DNA from: Segetibacter aerophilus
Lineage (GTDB): Bacteria; Bacteroidota; Bacteroidia; Chitinophagales; Chitinophagaceae
Length of the DNA: 56,684 nt
Reading direction: 5' to 3'
NCBI RefSeq assembly: GCF_007991655.1
Contig: NZ_BJYT01000021.1
Coordinates: 1-56,684 of the forward strand
The translations under genes and the position numbers were made by a program. Below, piece by piece: positions 24,850 to 33,807 of the stretch (position 1 is its first letter; each line of letters begins with the position of its first letter). The notes below the pieces were generated by a model, which saw only the letters and a list, made by a program, of their open reading frames with translations, made no database searches and was not told the DNA's origin.

Positions 24850-25401
24850 ATGGCAGATAGAGATCTTCAAAACACAGCCTTGATAACACCTTTAGTGGGA
24901 ATAATTATGGGAAGCGACAGTGACCTGCCAGTTATGAAAGCTGCGGCTGATGTTTTAAAAGATTTTGCAATTCCATTTGAGTTAACAGTGGTGTCGGCAC
25001 ACCGAACACCTTTAAGAATGGTGGAATACGCAAAGGCGGCAAGGGAAAGAGGCTTGAAAGTTATCATTGCTGGTGCCGGTGGCGCAGCACATTTACCAGG
25101 AATGGTAGCGGCCATTACTCCGCTGCCTGTTATCGGGGTTCCCGTAAAATCTTCTAACAGTATTGATGGATGGGACTCTATCTTATCCATACTACAAATG
25201 CCAAACGGGGTACCAGTTGCAACGGTTGCCTTGAACGCTTCAAAGAATGCCGGAATTCTTGCTGCAAAAATGATTGCGTTAAGTGACGAAGTTGTATCAC
25301 GAAAATTGATTGATTTTATGGCTTCTCAAGAAAAGTCGGTGAATGAAAAAATCACTTTTCTTTTGAATGAAGGATGGCCTAATGAATTTGATAAACTCTA
25401 A
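24850..25401 (+). CDS. purE: N5-carboxyaminoimidazole ribonucleotide mutase
   Basis: 183 residues, class I PurE: moves the carboxyl group of N5-CAIR to give CAIR in de novo purine synthesis, acting as an octamer in the cytosol. Motifs [17 protein letters not shown], the catalytic SAHRTP loop with its His, [14 protein letters not shown] and GVPVKSS are intact. No purK neighbour in the window. A strong bidirectional terminator follows within 40 bases of the stop. Upstream TATCTTTA at about 24801-24808 is close to a -7 box. Confidence 0.97.
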   Translation: MADRDLQNTALITPLVGIIMGSDSDLPVMKAAADVLKDFAIPFELTVVSAHRTPLRMVEYAKAARERGLKVIIAGAGGAAHLPGMVAAITPLPVIGVPVKSSNSIDGWDSILSILQMPNGVPVATVALNASKNAGILAAKMIALSDEVVSRKLIDFMASQEKSVNEKITFLLNEGWPNEFDKL

Positions 25402-25440
25402 TAGCAAGCTTAGGAACAGGTAGATTTTGATTAAAAGAAA

Positions 25441-25471
25441 AAGCCGCTTAAAAGTAAGCGGCTTCAATTTT
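25441..25471. terminator. Bidirectional terminator between purE and 25484-25843
   Basis: Perfect 10-base stem AAGCCGCTTA/TAAGCGGCTT (25441-25450 and 25455-25464), loop AAAG. T-rich on the + side and A-rich before it, so it can end both convergent genes. Confidence 0.85.
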
Positions 25472-25483
25472 TAGCTTGTTAAC

Positions 25484-25843
25484 TTAAGGTTGTTTGTCTT
25501 TAAGTCCACTCTCCTCCACGTAGTGGCGGTGGCCTTTCTTGTCAACCCAGTAGTACTTCGACTCGTTTGTAATGTAGATAGTTTCGCCACCGGGACCAGC
25601 TTTACCTTCATACGTTTTATCTACTATTTCCGATTGACCTTTAGAAGCTACTTCTGCAGTTTTTTTACCCGCGGCACTAGCGCCTTTTGAAACTGCGCGT
25701 CCTGTAGCTTTAGCGCTTTTCTTTATAAAACGACCTGTAGCCTTAGCGTCTTTTTTAATTTCCTGTCCCACTGTTTTATCTTCTTCCTGTGCATTTGCAA
25801 AAGAAAAGGTTAGTAAGAAAATAGCAACAAATACCTTTTTCAT
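25484..25843 (-). CDS. Small secreted lysine-rich protein
   Basis: 119 residues: signal peptide (MKKVFVAIFLLTFSFANAQ), then a lysine/alanine-rich helix with repeated units of the type K-x-A-K-A-T-G-R (about residues 30-70), then a compact C-terminus GGETIYITNESKYYWVDKKGHRHYV. The middle resembles LEA- or histone-H1-like low-complexity helices. The family is not recognised; a cell-envelope or DNA/poly-anion-binding role would be speculation. Shares a terminator with purE. Confidence 0.65.
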   Translation of the reverse strand: MKKVFVAIFLLTFSFANAQEEDKTVGQEIKKDAKATGRFIKKSAKATGRAVSKGASAAGKKTAEVASKGQSEIVDKTYEGKAGPGGETIYITNESKYYWVDKKGHRHYVEESGLKDKQP

Positions 25844-26012
25844 AATTAAGAGATTTAATGAATGAATACTCTGCTACTGTCTAAAATTATACCAACCCTT
25901 AAAACTTGTGCAGGAGTATTCGAGTGAATATCATTAGAAACTAATTTCTACCTTCTTCATTTAATATTTATCTTAGTATCAACTTATTGTGTATTTATAC
26001 CGGCCTGTTTAT

Positions 26013-26462
26013 ATGAAAAATTTATTTCAACCTGAAGCGCTAGAGGAGATAAAACAAAGGATGCAAAAGCTGCAGCCGAATACAGAAAGACTATGGGGAA
26101 AGATGGAAGTTGCTCAAATGCTGGCACATTGCAGCGCAGCAATGGAAGTAGCGGTAGGTGACAAACATCCTCCAAGAATATTTATTGGTCGTCTGATAGG
26201 ACCCTTTATAAAGTCAGTTTTTACAAATGAAAAACCTCTACGAAAAAGCACCCCAACCGACAAGAGTTTCCTGGTGATTGATCAGCGGAATTTTGAGAAA
26301 GAAAAATCGCGATTGCTAGAGTTGGTGGAGCGGTTTTCAAAAGGTGGCCCTCAAAAAGTAACCACGCACCCTCACTCTTCTTTTGGAAAACTTACTCCAG
26401 TAGAGTGGAGTACAGGAATGTACAAACATCTGGATCATCACCTCCGTCAATTTGGGGTCTGA
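26013..26462 (+). CDS. DUF1569 protein (DinB-like fold)
   Basis: 149 residues from ATG 26013 (a GTG at 25989 would add 8). Matches DUF1569: WGKMEVAQMLAHCSAAMEVA at about 31-50 and the closing HSSFGKLTPVEWSTGMYKHLDHHLRQFG. Three metal-type histidines (the one in LAHC and two in KHLDHHL) are placed as in DinB/YfiT four-helix proteins, which bind a metal and often use a thiol cofactor. Activity unknown. Followed at once by a strong terminator. Confidence 0.8.
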   Translation: MKNLFQPEALEEIKQRMQKLQPNTERLWGKMEVAQMLAHCSAAMEVAVGDKHPPRIFIGRLIGPFIKSVFTNEKPLRKSTPTDKSFLVIDQRNFEKEKSRLLELVERFSKGGPQKVTTHPHSSFGKLTPVEWSTGMYKHLDHHLRQFGV

Positions 26463-26483
26463 CTTTTACTTCCGTCGTAAAAG

Positions 26484-26518
26484 CTAAAAAGATGCAAACT
26501 TAAAATTTGCATCTTTTT
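26484..26518. terminator. Intrinsic terminator
   Basis: AAAAAGATGCAAA pairs perfectly with TTTGCATCTTTTT around a short CTTAAAA loop, 25 bases after the DUF1569 stop. Being symmetrical it can also serve the leftward small gene at 26531-26701. Confidence 0.85.
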
Positions 26519-26530
26519 AATTTACACCGG

Positions 26531-26701
26531 TTATTTCTTTTGCTCTGTCGGCTCATCTTGTTCCATTCCCGGTTCCCTATCGACTTTTTTCCCTTTTAGA
26601 TCATCGGTAGTCAATTTGTTTTCGTCCTGTTTTCCGGGATCGTTTTGCTTGTTTTTTTCGTCGCTTTGTCCGTAATCCTGGTTATCGTTGGAGAGTGGCA
26701 T
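26531..26701 (-). CDS. Small hydrophilic protein (56 aa)
   Basis: Start taken at ATG 26701 (56 residues, MPLSNDNQDYGQSDEKNK...), because the upstream extension to 26752 is hydrophobic, Cys-rich and unlike the rest. Almost entirely charged or polar, rich in Asp, Glu, Lys and Gln with no predicted fold; such proteins are common in Bacteroidota, and their function is unknown. The next gene upstream on the same strand starts at 27217 and ends at 26768, so the two could be co-transcribed. Confidence 0.5.
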   Translation of the reverse strand: MPLSNDNQDYGQSDEKNKQNDPGKQDENKLTTDDLKGKKVDREPGMEQDEPTEQKK

Positions 26702-26767
26702 ATCTATATTTTTAATTGTTATAATGAAACAACAAAAACAATTATGCCACATAAAAGGTAGAAAATA

Positions 26768-27217
26768 CTAATCTTCAGTCACCACAAAATTCTCCATTGC
26801 AGGTTTCCCCTTGTGCTGCCAATTAATAGCGCCGATTTTTTTAACTACCTGCACCATCCCATCGAAATTATTAGGCTTAACTACAAACAGGTTAGCACCT
26901 TTTTGATAGCTTGCTTCAATGATTTTTGAATTTGTGGTGGTAGAATAAATAATTAAAGGAAGTGAGGTGAATTCAGGGTAACTTCTTATTTCTGCAAGCG
27001 CCTCAAGTCCATCTTTATGAGGCATATTTATGTCGATAATAACAACGTCAGGCAGAGGTTTATTTTTAAGAAAAGACAAAAGACTATTGCCGTCATTAGC
27101 ATGAGACAAAACTATGTTCAGGTCTGAATGTTCTAAAGCCTCATTAAACAAATATGATTCATCTGAATCGTCATCGGCAAATAAAATATGTAGGGGCGCT
27201 ATCTCTTCTGTTTTCAC
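26768..27217 (-). CDS. Single-domain response regulator
   Basis: 149 residues, receiver domain only: DDD at 16-18 within ILFADDDSDE, phosphoacceptor Asp62 (VVIIDINMPHKDG), Ser92/Thr93 and Lys114 (FVVKPNN). It is of the Rcp1-like type that lacks an output domain and usually works in a phosphorelay or by protein binding. The closest orphan kinases are the two at 21148-22209 and 22499-24697, which have no regulator beside them; a partnership is possible but not shown by the sequence. Confidence 0.88.
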   Translation of the reverse strand: MKTEEIAPLHILFADDDSDESYLFNEALEHSDLNIVLSHANDGNSLLSFLKNKPLPDVVIIDINMPHKDGLEALAEIRSYPEFTSLPLIIYSTTTNSKIIEASYQKGANLFVVKPNNFDGMVQVVKKIGAINWQHKGKPAMENFVVTED

Positions 27218-27375
27218 TTATATTGGGGGTATGTATTAAGGTTTTAACACGGATAATTGGACGGCAAATTAAATTCATTTTTATTTAACAAATGGAAAAA
27301 AGATGATTGAGTATTGGAATTAAGGCAGTACGGCAAAGAAAAAATAGACTTGGGTTAAAATAATATTGAAATGAG

Positions 27376-28521
27376 TTATGATTGAATGGAACTAAACCAG
27401 TCAAGAAACTGCTTTCCAATACTTTGATAGTTGAACTTGTTTCGGGTCTGCAAAGAAATAGCGAGCGGGTCAAATTGCTGATGCTGCCGTATCATTAGTA
27501 GTATTTTCGCAGCAAGTGCTTTTACATTTTCACTCTGCACAAAAACACCATTAAAATTGTCTTTGATTAATTCCCTCGTCACTTCCAAATCACTTACAAT
27601 TACTGGTAGCCCGCACGCGTTTGCTTCTATAATTACACACCCAAAGGTTTCGTGCCTGGTAAAAAATACGAACACGTCGCTTTGCTGCATTATCTCCGCT
27701 ACCTCCTGGTAATTTCTCTCATTCCACAAAGTGACATTCGCCCCCAAACCGAGCTCATTTATCAGCTCGTTTATTGAGTTAGGTAAGGGACCTACAAGAT
27801 TCAAAGTAAAATGAGGAGTTCCCTTTTTCACTTCTGCAAATGCCTCCAACATTCCTTCAACATTTTTTTGAGGGGCCATATTTGACACGTGTACAAAAGT
27901 TACCCTTTCATTAGATATCTCATGGTTGTAGTAAAACAAACTGGAGTCAACTACATTAGGAATCACCACTGCTGCCTTATCGAGAACGAGTTTACTTTTT
28001 AATGTATTTGCCAAATAATGAGAAACTGCATGAAACGAGGCGCTGTGGTGAAATACCCACTTAAACATTGCTTTTCTAGCCCGCTTCATCTGATCAAACC
28101 TACCATCTACATACAGCGTCGACTGCTCAGAAACTATATAGGGAACTTTATAAAACACCTTTATAACGAAGCCGACAATCTGATTTTTCTGCAAAACATA
28201 CAACTGCGTTAGGCTGATTTTTTCTTCCCTGTTTAGAGCTTTGAATGTTTTGAGGCAGTAATAGTTGTAACTGATAAAAGATAAAAGATTGTCGATCCAT
28301 TCGATAGAGCTGAAAGATGGATAGTAATAATAGATTTCAGTAAGAGCACCTTTTTGAATAGTTACAATATCCTTTTTTTTAACAGATCTATCTTTTATCG
28401 GAAACACCACCGATACTTTGCAAAACTGCGAGACGGCGTACATGTGTCTTTGAATGAAATCGCCGCTTAACTTATCAATCTTACTTGGATACCAACCCGG
28501 AAAGACCACAATGTGCATCAC
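27376..28521 (-). CDS. Glycosyltransferase family 4 protein
   Basis: 381 residues with a GT-B fold. The N-terminal PGWYPSKIDKLSGDFIQRHM is typical of GT4 enzymes acting in surface-polysaccharide synthesis; the C-terminal nucleotide-sugar site reads FFTRHETFGCVIIEANACGLPVI, carrying the E-x7-E motif. Its ATG overlaps the stop of the flippase gene by 4 bases (ATGA), so both are one operon: polysaccharide repeat-unit assembly followed by export. Sugar specificity cannot be told. Confidence 0.88.
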   Translation of the reverse strand: MMHIVVFPGWYPSKIDKLSGDFIQRHMYAVSQFCKVSVVFPIKDRSVKKKDIVTIQKGALTEIYYYYPSFSSIEWIDNLLSFISYNYYCLKTFKALNREEKISLTQLYVLQKNQIVGFVIKVFYKVPYIVSEQSTLYVDGRFDQMKRARKAMFKWVFHHSASFHAVSHYLANTLKSKLVLDKAAVVIPNVVDSSLFYYNHEISNERVTFVHVSNMAPQKNVEGMLEAFAEVKKGTPHFTLNLVGPLPNSINELINELGLGANVTLWNERNYQEVAEIMQQSDVFVFFTRHETFGCVIIEANACGLPVIVSDLEVTRELIKDNFNGVFVQSENVKALAAKILLMIRQHQQFDPLAISLQTRNKFNYQSIGKQFLDWFSSIQS

Positions 28522-29825
28522 TTTGAATTTGGAGAACGATTAGCAATAAGGGAAGTATAAGTTTTTAGTTTGAACGTTTCTGACGTAAAAATGTCTTTCC
28601 AGCCAATGGTTGCCTGCTGCATAAATAACAGCAAAGAAACTATAAAAGCAGTTGTGTAACCTAAAGAACTAACCAGGGCTGCACCGGTAATGCCCATTCT
28701 TTTTATTAAAACTACATCCCCGATTAAAACAATCACAAGCCCCGCACTCGTACTGATCACGTTGTAGGCGGGTTTGTTTTTAGCACCAAAAAAAGCAGCT
28801 ATAATAATATGCATCGACAAGAAAAGAATACCGGGCAACAGCACGAGAAACGGGACATACATTTCATCAAACGTCTTTCCAAACAGCCATAAAAAAACAG
28901 GACTGCTAAACAAATAAGATGCAATGATTATAATAATGTATAACGGAACAAACAGCGTAATCATCCGAACGATGTACTTCACCATGTTGGCATTTTCACC
29001 TTTCGCCGCTTGCGGGTAAACGGCACTTGCAATGATCGAAGGAATAATCAAAAACAACTGCCCCATCTTGGAAACCTGCACATAATTACCCAACGATTTT
29101 GCAGAGCACCATGCTTCTACAAAAAGATAGTCAACACGATTGATGAGGTAGTAAGCAATGTTGGCAAACAAAGCAATTACCGCAAATCGAAAAAGCATTT
29201 TATATTCCTGCAAAGTAGGTAGTTGCAACTTGCTGACGGGTGAATACAGGGTCAGGTATAATATTGCGAGGCCAAGACCCTGCAGTATAAATTGAAGGAA
29301 ATAAATGTAGAGGAATTGCTCCCGGTTAAGGCCCATAAAGCCCTTGGCAAAAAACGGGACCAGTATAATGACAATCACGTTTATTGCGCTCATCAAAATA
29401 TTAGGCACAGCATAATTTTGCCTGGCATAAAACAAAGAGGTAAAAAAATTATTCAGCGAGATGCCGAAAGTGTAAGCAACGCCGGCTACCAAAAGAAACA
29501 GATAATCCGAGGTAATAAAATGCTGGCTGATTAAAAACATGGTACAGCCAACACTAAAAATGGCTACAATAAAAGGCCAGATGATGGAAACCAGCGCGAG
29601 CTTGTTTCCCGAGATCTGGTTGCTTGCACTAAAATAAGTCATGCTGGAATCCAGGCTCACCCCTCCTATCAAGACTACCAGGAAAAAATTATTTGAGATA
29701 AAATAAATCCAGCCGCTTTGTGGTGCTTCATAAATCCTGGCGATGCAAACGTTGAGAAGTAGTGTGGTAATAAAATAAATCCCCCTCCACAGAAAACTGT
29801 CCAGCAAAGCCTTTTTCATAGCCAA
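28518..29825 (-). CDS. Wzx-type polysaccharide flippase (MOP superfamily)
   Basis: 435 residues, about 12 transmembrane helices. The RGIYFITTLLLNVCIARIY start with an early Arg, and the AWCSAKSLGNYVQVSKMGQLF segment between helices, are typical of oligosaccharide flippases that move undecaprenyl-linked repeat units across the inner membrane. Upstream partner of the GT4 gene. No polymerase or initiating transferase lies nearby, so this is a partial surface-glycan locus or supplies a dispersed pathway. Confidence 0.82.
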   Translation of the reverse strand: MAMKKALLDSFLWRGIYFITTLLLNVCIARIYEAPQSGWIYFISNNFFLVVLIGGVSLDSSMTYFSASNQISGNKLALVSIIWPFIVAIFSVGCTMFLISQHFITSDYLFLLVAGVAYTFGISLNNFFTSLFYARQNYAVPNILMSAINVIVIILVPFFAKGFMGLNREQFLYIYFLQFILQGLGLAILYLTLYSPVSKLQLPTLQEYKMLFRFAVIALFANIAYYLINRVDYLFVEAWCSAKSLGNYVQVSKMGQLFLIIPSIIASAVYPQAAKGENANMVKYIVRMITLFVPLYIIIIIASYLFSSPVFLWLFGKTFDEMYVPFLVLLPGILFLSMHIIIAAFFGAKNKPAYNVISTSAGLVIVLIGDVVLIKRMGITGAALVSSLGYTTAFIVSLLLFMQQATIGWKDIFTSETFKLKTYTSLIANRSPNSK

Positions 29826-29935
29826 ATGTAGGGAAAAGCTGTTTGGGCGTTTAGGTCGGATACCCTTGCTATCCGACTTAACCCTATAAAAGATTTTCTT
29901 TTTTGGTCACAAACACCAGCTCATTGTGCTGCCCT

Positions 29936-29960
29936 GGTTGTGTCACTCTCTTCAACTTGT
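29936..29960 (+). repeat. GYGTCRC intergenic repeat, copy 4
   Basis: GGTTGTGTCACTCTCTTCAA then CTTGT: lacks the AACATC head but keeps GTTGTGTCAC and the tail. It lies between the divergent flippase and protein-glutaminase-like genes. Confidence 0.5.
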
Positions 29961-30047
29961 AGCACAATGGTTTGCAATCTCTATCGTGTTACAGAAAGAT
30001 TTCACGCAAAACTATTATGTCCACCGTAAAGTATCTTAGCGACGAAT

Positions 30048-30722
30048 ATGGTAAAAGACCTAATTATTAAAACACTCTTTGTTGACTCTTTATCCGATGA
30101 AATAGATACCGGTGAAGGTGTTTCAATAGAGGATGCAACCCACCTTTTCACATTTTTCAAAAACTGTTCTCTTTTCCGTTGGAGTGATGCAAATAACGAT
30201 TGCGAAGACAGGGCTAATGCAATCTGCATTCTACTCGATAGCTGGAATATTCCGAATTATAAGGGTTGGGTCTTCAGTGGTTATGTGTTTAGGAAGATTG
30301 GCTTTCTAAAAAACATGTGGAAATACCACGTAGCAGCAGCTATCCCTGTAGTGGAAGGAAATGAAGTAAACATTTACGTGATCGATCCGGCAACGCTCGA
30401 TGCATTGATGAAAGTGGAAGACTGGGCTGCTAATGTAACAGACAACCCGCAGAGCTACCACCTTGTGAAACGAGGAACTACTTATATTTTTCCAGCCAAC
30501 ATAAGGAAAGACAAATGGTACGACCGAAACAAGCGAAATTATAACTGGACAATTCAGGGCCTCTCAGGAATTAACGGCGTCTCCACTAAGGGGAAAGCGC
30601 AACTTCGCTTCAACAAGAAGCGGGTATTGAAGACAAGACATTTGTTTAATGAATTAAGAAAGACAAAGCCTACTTTTTTAAGTCCTGCCATACATCAGTT
30701 TACCGGGCAGGAGAATGGCTGA
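30048..30722 (+). CDS. Protein-glutaminase-like domain protein, cytosolic
   Basis: 224 residues. A Cys-His-Asp triad is visible in the order and spacing of bacterial protein-glutaminase (Gln deamidase): Cys52 in NNDCEDRANAICILL, His94 in MWKYHVAAAIPV and Asp113 in IYVIDPATL. Protein-glutaminases convert protein-bound Gln to Glu; the known Chryseobacterium enzyme is a secreted pro-enzyme, but here there is no signal peptide or pro-region, and a basic C-terminal tail (about 180-224) is present. The substrate could be an endogenous protein. It is a stand-alone gene followed by a partial repeat copy. Confidence 0.6.
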   Translation: MVKDLIIKTLFVDSLSDEIDTGEGVSIEDATHLFTFFKNCSLFRWSDANNDCEDRANAICILLDSWNIPNYKGWVFSGYVFRKIGFLKNMWKYHVAAAIPVVEGNEVNIYVIDPATLDALMKVEDWAANVTDNPQSYHLVKRGTTYIFPANIRKDKWYDRNKRNYNWTIQGLSGINGVSTKGKAQLRFNKKRVLKTRHLFNELRKTKPTFLSPAIHQFTGQENG

Positions 30723-30741
30723 TAGTTTTGTTACTGTAACA

Positions 30742-30754
30742 GTGTGCGACGCAA
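30742..30754 (-). repeat. GYGTCRC intergenic repeat, partial copy 5
   Basis: Only the core survives: read on the minus strand TTGCGTCGCACAC. It begins 20 bases after the stop of the protein-glutaminase-like gene. Confidence 0.4.
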
Positions 30755-30963
30755 GAGAATCTCATTAGGATTACTAATGCCGGTAACAATAATTCTTATT
30801 CAAAAACACAAATTGTTTTAACCTTTTTCGCCCTAATTTTTGAAAAGGCAAAAGTTGGCTTACCCTTCTTCCCTTCGTCACGAAAATCACATAATCTTCT
30901 AAAGATTTCATTATCTGCCTATCATCATAGACCTTTGCCACCGGTTAAATTAAAATAATTAAG

Positions 30964-31845
30964 ATGGCTGGAATACTTGACCTTGTTGGCAATACACCGA
31001 TAGTTGAATTACAAAAAATACCGACCAATAAGGCGGTTACAATTTATGCGAAGCTGGAGGGAAATAATCCTGGCGGAAGTGTAAAAGACCGTGCTGCCTA
31101 TGGTATGATAAAAGGGGCGATTGACCGCGGAGAAATTAAACCAGGCATTAAACTGATTGAAGCAACTAGTGGCAATACCGGTATTGCACTTGCCCTTATT
31201 GCTAGCTTATTCGATGTTGAAATAGAAATTGTAATGCCTGAAGATGCGACTCGCGAAAGGGTATTAACCATGCAGGCTTTTGGCGCAAAAGTGATTTTAA
31301 CGCCTAAGTCTCAATCGATGGAAGGCGCTATCGATTATGCCGCAGCACAGGTTGAAAAAGGGGGCTACCTAATGTTAAACCAATTTGGCAACCCGGATAA
31401 TCACGCTATGCATCACAAAACGACGGGGCCTGAAATCTGGCGCGATACCGATGGAAAGGTGACCCATTTTGTTTCAGCTATGGGAACAACAGGAACAATT
31501 ATGGGCGTGTCGGAATTTTTAAAAGAGAAGAACAGTGATATCCAGATAGTCGGCTGCCAGCCAAGCGAGGGCTCGCATATACCGGGAATAAGAAAGTGGC
31601 AGGACGCGTATTTGCCGAAAATATTTAAGAAAGAAAGGATAGACCGCATTATAGAAGTTGATGAAAAAGATGCCCGGGCAATGACAAAAAGGCTAGCTCG
31701 TGAAGAAGGCATTTTTTCCGGCATGAGTAGCGGCGGAGCAGTGCACGCCGCAATTGAACTGTCGAAAGAACTGAGTTCCGGAGTTATTGTTTGCATCATC
31801 TGCGACCGTGGCGACCGGTATTTGTCTTCGGACTTATTCGACTAG
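30964..31845 (+). CDS. cysM: Cysteine synthase B
   Basis: 293 residues, fold type II PLP enzyme making L-cysteine from O-acetylserine (CysM can also take thiosulfate or phosphoserine). NPGGSVKDRAAYGMI holds the PLP lysine Lys41; EATSGNTGIALA binds the substrate carboxylate; AMGTTGTIMGVSEFL is the PLP phosphate loop. GEIKPGIKLIEATSGNTG and the shorter length favour CysM over CysK. The end CIICDRGDRYLSSDLF is typical. No sulfur genes adjacent. Confidence 0.93.
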   Translation: MAGILDLVGNTPIVELQKIPTNKAVTIYAKLEGNNPGGSVKDRAAYGMIKGAIDRGEIKPGIKLIEATSGNTGIALALIASLFDVEIEIVMPEDATRERVLTMQAFGAKVILTPKSQSMEGAIDYAAAQVEKGGYLMLNQFGNPDNHAMHHKTTGPEIWRDTDGKVTHFVSAMGTTGTIMGVSEFLKEKNSDIQIVGCQPSEGSHIPGIRKWQDAYLPKIFKKERIDRIIEVDEKDARAMTKRLAREEGIFSGMSSGGAVHAAIELSKELSSGVIVCIICDRGDRYLSSDLFD

Positions 31846-32046
31846 GAGTTGTGAGTAATAAGTTTTGAGTTTGAAGTTTTGAGTTTTGAGTTTAAAGTTT
31901 CAAGTTTCAAGTTTTTGCGTCTGAACTTTTGTTTAGGAAAAGTAGAAGGGTATTTGAAACATTATTCATTATTCATTATTCATTCAATAATCAACCTGTT
32001 CCTCCCTCACTTAAAACTTACCACTTACCACTTACAACTCACAACT
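31846..32046. repeat. Low-complexity phrase repeats bounded by an inverted repeat
   Basis: The cysM-bcr interval is made of recurring short phrases: four to six copies of a GTTTTGAGTTT/AGTTTCAAGTTT-like unit (31859-31917), three tandem ATTATTC-type units (31968-31983), then CTTACCACTTACCACTTAC (32016-32034). Outer ends are inverted: GTTGTGAGT (31848-31856) and ACTCACAAC (32037-32045), with AAGTTTTGAG against CTTAAAACTT inside. It looks like slippage-prone filler that could fold into a long imperfect hairpin. No gene. Confidence 0.6.
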
Positions 32047-32086
32047 AACATCCTCTTTTGGCACAATTTTAAAACTGTAGCTCTGC

Positions 32087-33328
32087 ATGAAGGGAAGGGA
32101 AAAATTTAAACTTATTTTGATATTGGGCCTCTTGTCTGCAATTGGTCCGTTTTCAATTGATATGTACCTACCGGGGTTTCCTTCTATTGCTGCGGACCTG
32201 CATACGACTGTCGCAAAAATCTCATTATCACTTTCAAGCTTTTTCATAGGTATTTCGTTTGGGCAGATGTTGTACGGCCCGTTGCTCGACCGGTATGGAC
32301 GAAAAAGACCTTTATACTTGGGATTAACCGCGTATTTCATCGCTTCTGTTGGCTGTACAATAGCTACTTCCGCCGACCAGTTGATATGGCTACGATTGCT
32401 GCAGGCTCTGGGCAGTTGTTCGGGCATGGTAGCATCGAGGGCAATGGTACGTGACCTTTTTCCTGTAAATGAGAATGCAAAGGTCTTCTCGCTGCTTATG
32501 CTTGTTGTTGGCGTCTCGCCCATTATTGCACCAACCTTAGGCGGCTATTTGAGCTCAGAATTTAGCTGGCACTACGTGTTCGCGGTATTGTCGGTCATGT
32601 CCGCATTAATACTTTTAGCTGTACACTTTTACTTGCCGGAAAGCAGGAAACCGGACCCTAACTTTTCGCTAAAGCCAAAACCTATAATCAATGGTTTTTT
32701 AAGTGTTGCGAAAGAGCCACAATTTTATACCTATGCGTTGGCTGGTTCCATTGCATCGGCTGGTTTGTATGCATACATTTCCGGATCACCTTCTGTTTTT
32801 ATGGAGTTGTATAAAGTAACTGAAAAACAATACGGTTGGATCTTCGCAATGGTGGCCATTGGGCTCATCACTTCAAGTCAGCTTAACACAGTTATGTTGA
32901 GAAAATATAAAAGTGAACAAATAGTGGTGATAGCACTGTTGTGTCAATCCGTTATTGGAGCGTTGCTGGTAACCGGAACTATCTTTGAATATCTAGGGCT
33001 TTACATGACGGTTGTTTTATGCTTTCTTTTCCTTAGTTGCCAGGGCTTTACTTTCCCTAACACGTCTGCCCTATCATTGGCACCTTTTTCTAAAACTGCC
33101 GGCAGTGCATCAGCTTTGTTAGGAAGCGTGCAAATGGGGATAGGAGCTTTTACTTCAGCACTTGTAAGTTATTTAACTAACGGAACCGCAATACCAATGA
33201 CTGGTGTGATGGCTTGCTGCGCTTTAACTGCATTTATGATATTAGTCGTAGGCGGTAGAATAATCCGGAGCAAAATGTCTGTAGAGCAAGCGCAACAAGA
33301 GTCCGCCGAAATGCTTGTTACCTCTTAA
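32087..33328 (+). CDS. Bcr/CflA-family multidrug efflux MFS transporter
   Basis: 413 residues, 12 transmembrane helices. ILGLLSAIGPFSIDMYLPGFPSI in helix 1 with the conserved Asp, then GQMLYGPLLDRYGRKRPLYLG (loop 2-3 motif), and LLQALGSCSGMVASRAMVRDLF (motif B) are diagnostic of the DHA1 Bcr/CflA branch exporting bicyclomycin, chloramphenicol or other drugs by proton antiport. The substrate here is unknown. Its stop overlaps the convergent DUF2243 gene by 4 bases. Confidence 0.9.
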   Translation: MKGREKFKLILILGLLSAIGPFSIDMYLPGFPSIAADLHTTVAKISLSLSSFFIGISFGQMLYGPLLDRYGRKRPLYLGLTAYFIASVGCTIATSADQLIWLRLLQALGSCSGMVASRAMVRDLFPVNENAKVFSLLMLVVGVSPIIAPTLGGYLSSEFSWHYVFAVLSVMSALILLAVHFYLPESRKPDPNFSLKPKPIINGFLSVAKEPQFYTYALAGSIASAGLYAYISGSPSVFMELYKVTEKQYGWIFAMVAIGLITSSQLNTVMLRKYKSEQIVVIALLCQSVIGALLVTGTIFEYLGLYMTVVLCFLFLSCQGFTFPNTSALSLAPFSKTAGSASALLGSVQMGIGAFTSALVSYLTNGTAIPMTGVMACCALTAFMILVVGGRIIRSKMSVEQAQQESAEMLVTS

Positions 33329-33807
33329 GTACTTTTATGTGTGCTTTCAAAATCCTCGCCCTTGCGCCTTTTAGAAATTAGTAACCCGACAACAATAAAA
33401 AGAATTGACAAACCGAGGAAACCTAAATTCCATAATTGCTTATCAGGTGTTATTTCTCTCACGTTGTGCAATTTCAAAAGCTGGTGATCTGCTATTCCCT
33501 CCAATAAATTAAATAATCCCCAACCAAATAGCATTCCTCCGGCAAGTAGGTTTCCTGAACGGTTTATATCTTTTCGACGCAATAATTTCCAAAGTAAAAT
33601 AACGCCTGTTATTGTAACAAGTAGCGTGAAGGCATGAAAGATTCCATCCCAAAACATATTTACACTTTTACCAATGTAGGTTGTTGCAGGAATTTTATTA
33701 GACAGCATCTCGTGCCACTGCAATATTTGATGCAGGACAATTCCATCAATAAAACCTCCTAACCCTATACCTAAAACAGTTGCAGCGGCCATTAGGAAAA
33801 GCAGCAA
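33325..33807 (-). CDS. DUF2243 membrane protein
   Basis: 160 residues, four transmembrane helices. The N-terminal GIGLGGFIDGIVLHQILQWHEMLS, with two His residues in the first helix region, and the later GWGLFNLLEGIADHQLLKLH are the DUF2243 signature. The paired His/Asp motifs look like metal or haem ligands, but the function of the family is not established. The 5' end overlaps the small gene 33746-34018 by about 60 bases in another frame. Confidence 0.85.
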   Translation of the reverse strand: MLLFLMAAATVLGIGLGGFIDGIVLHQILQWHEMLSNKIPATTYIGKSVNMFWDGIFHAFTLLVTITGVILLWKLLRRKDINRSGNLLAGGMLFGWGLFNLLEGIADHQLLKLHNVREITPDKQLWNLGFLGLSILFIVVGLLISKRRKGEDFESTHKST

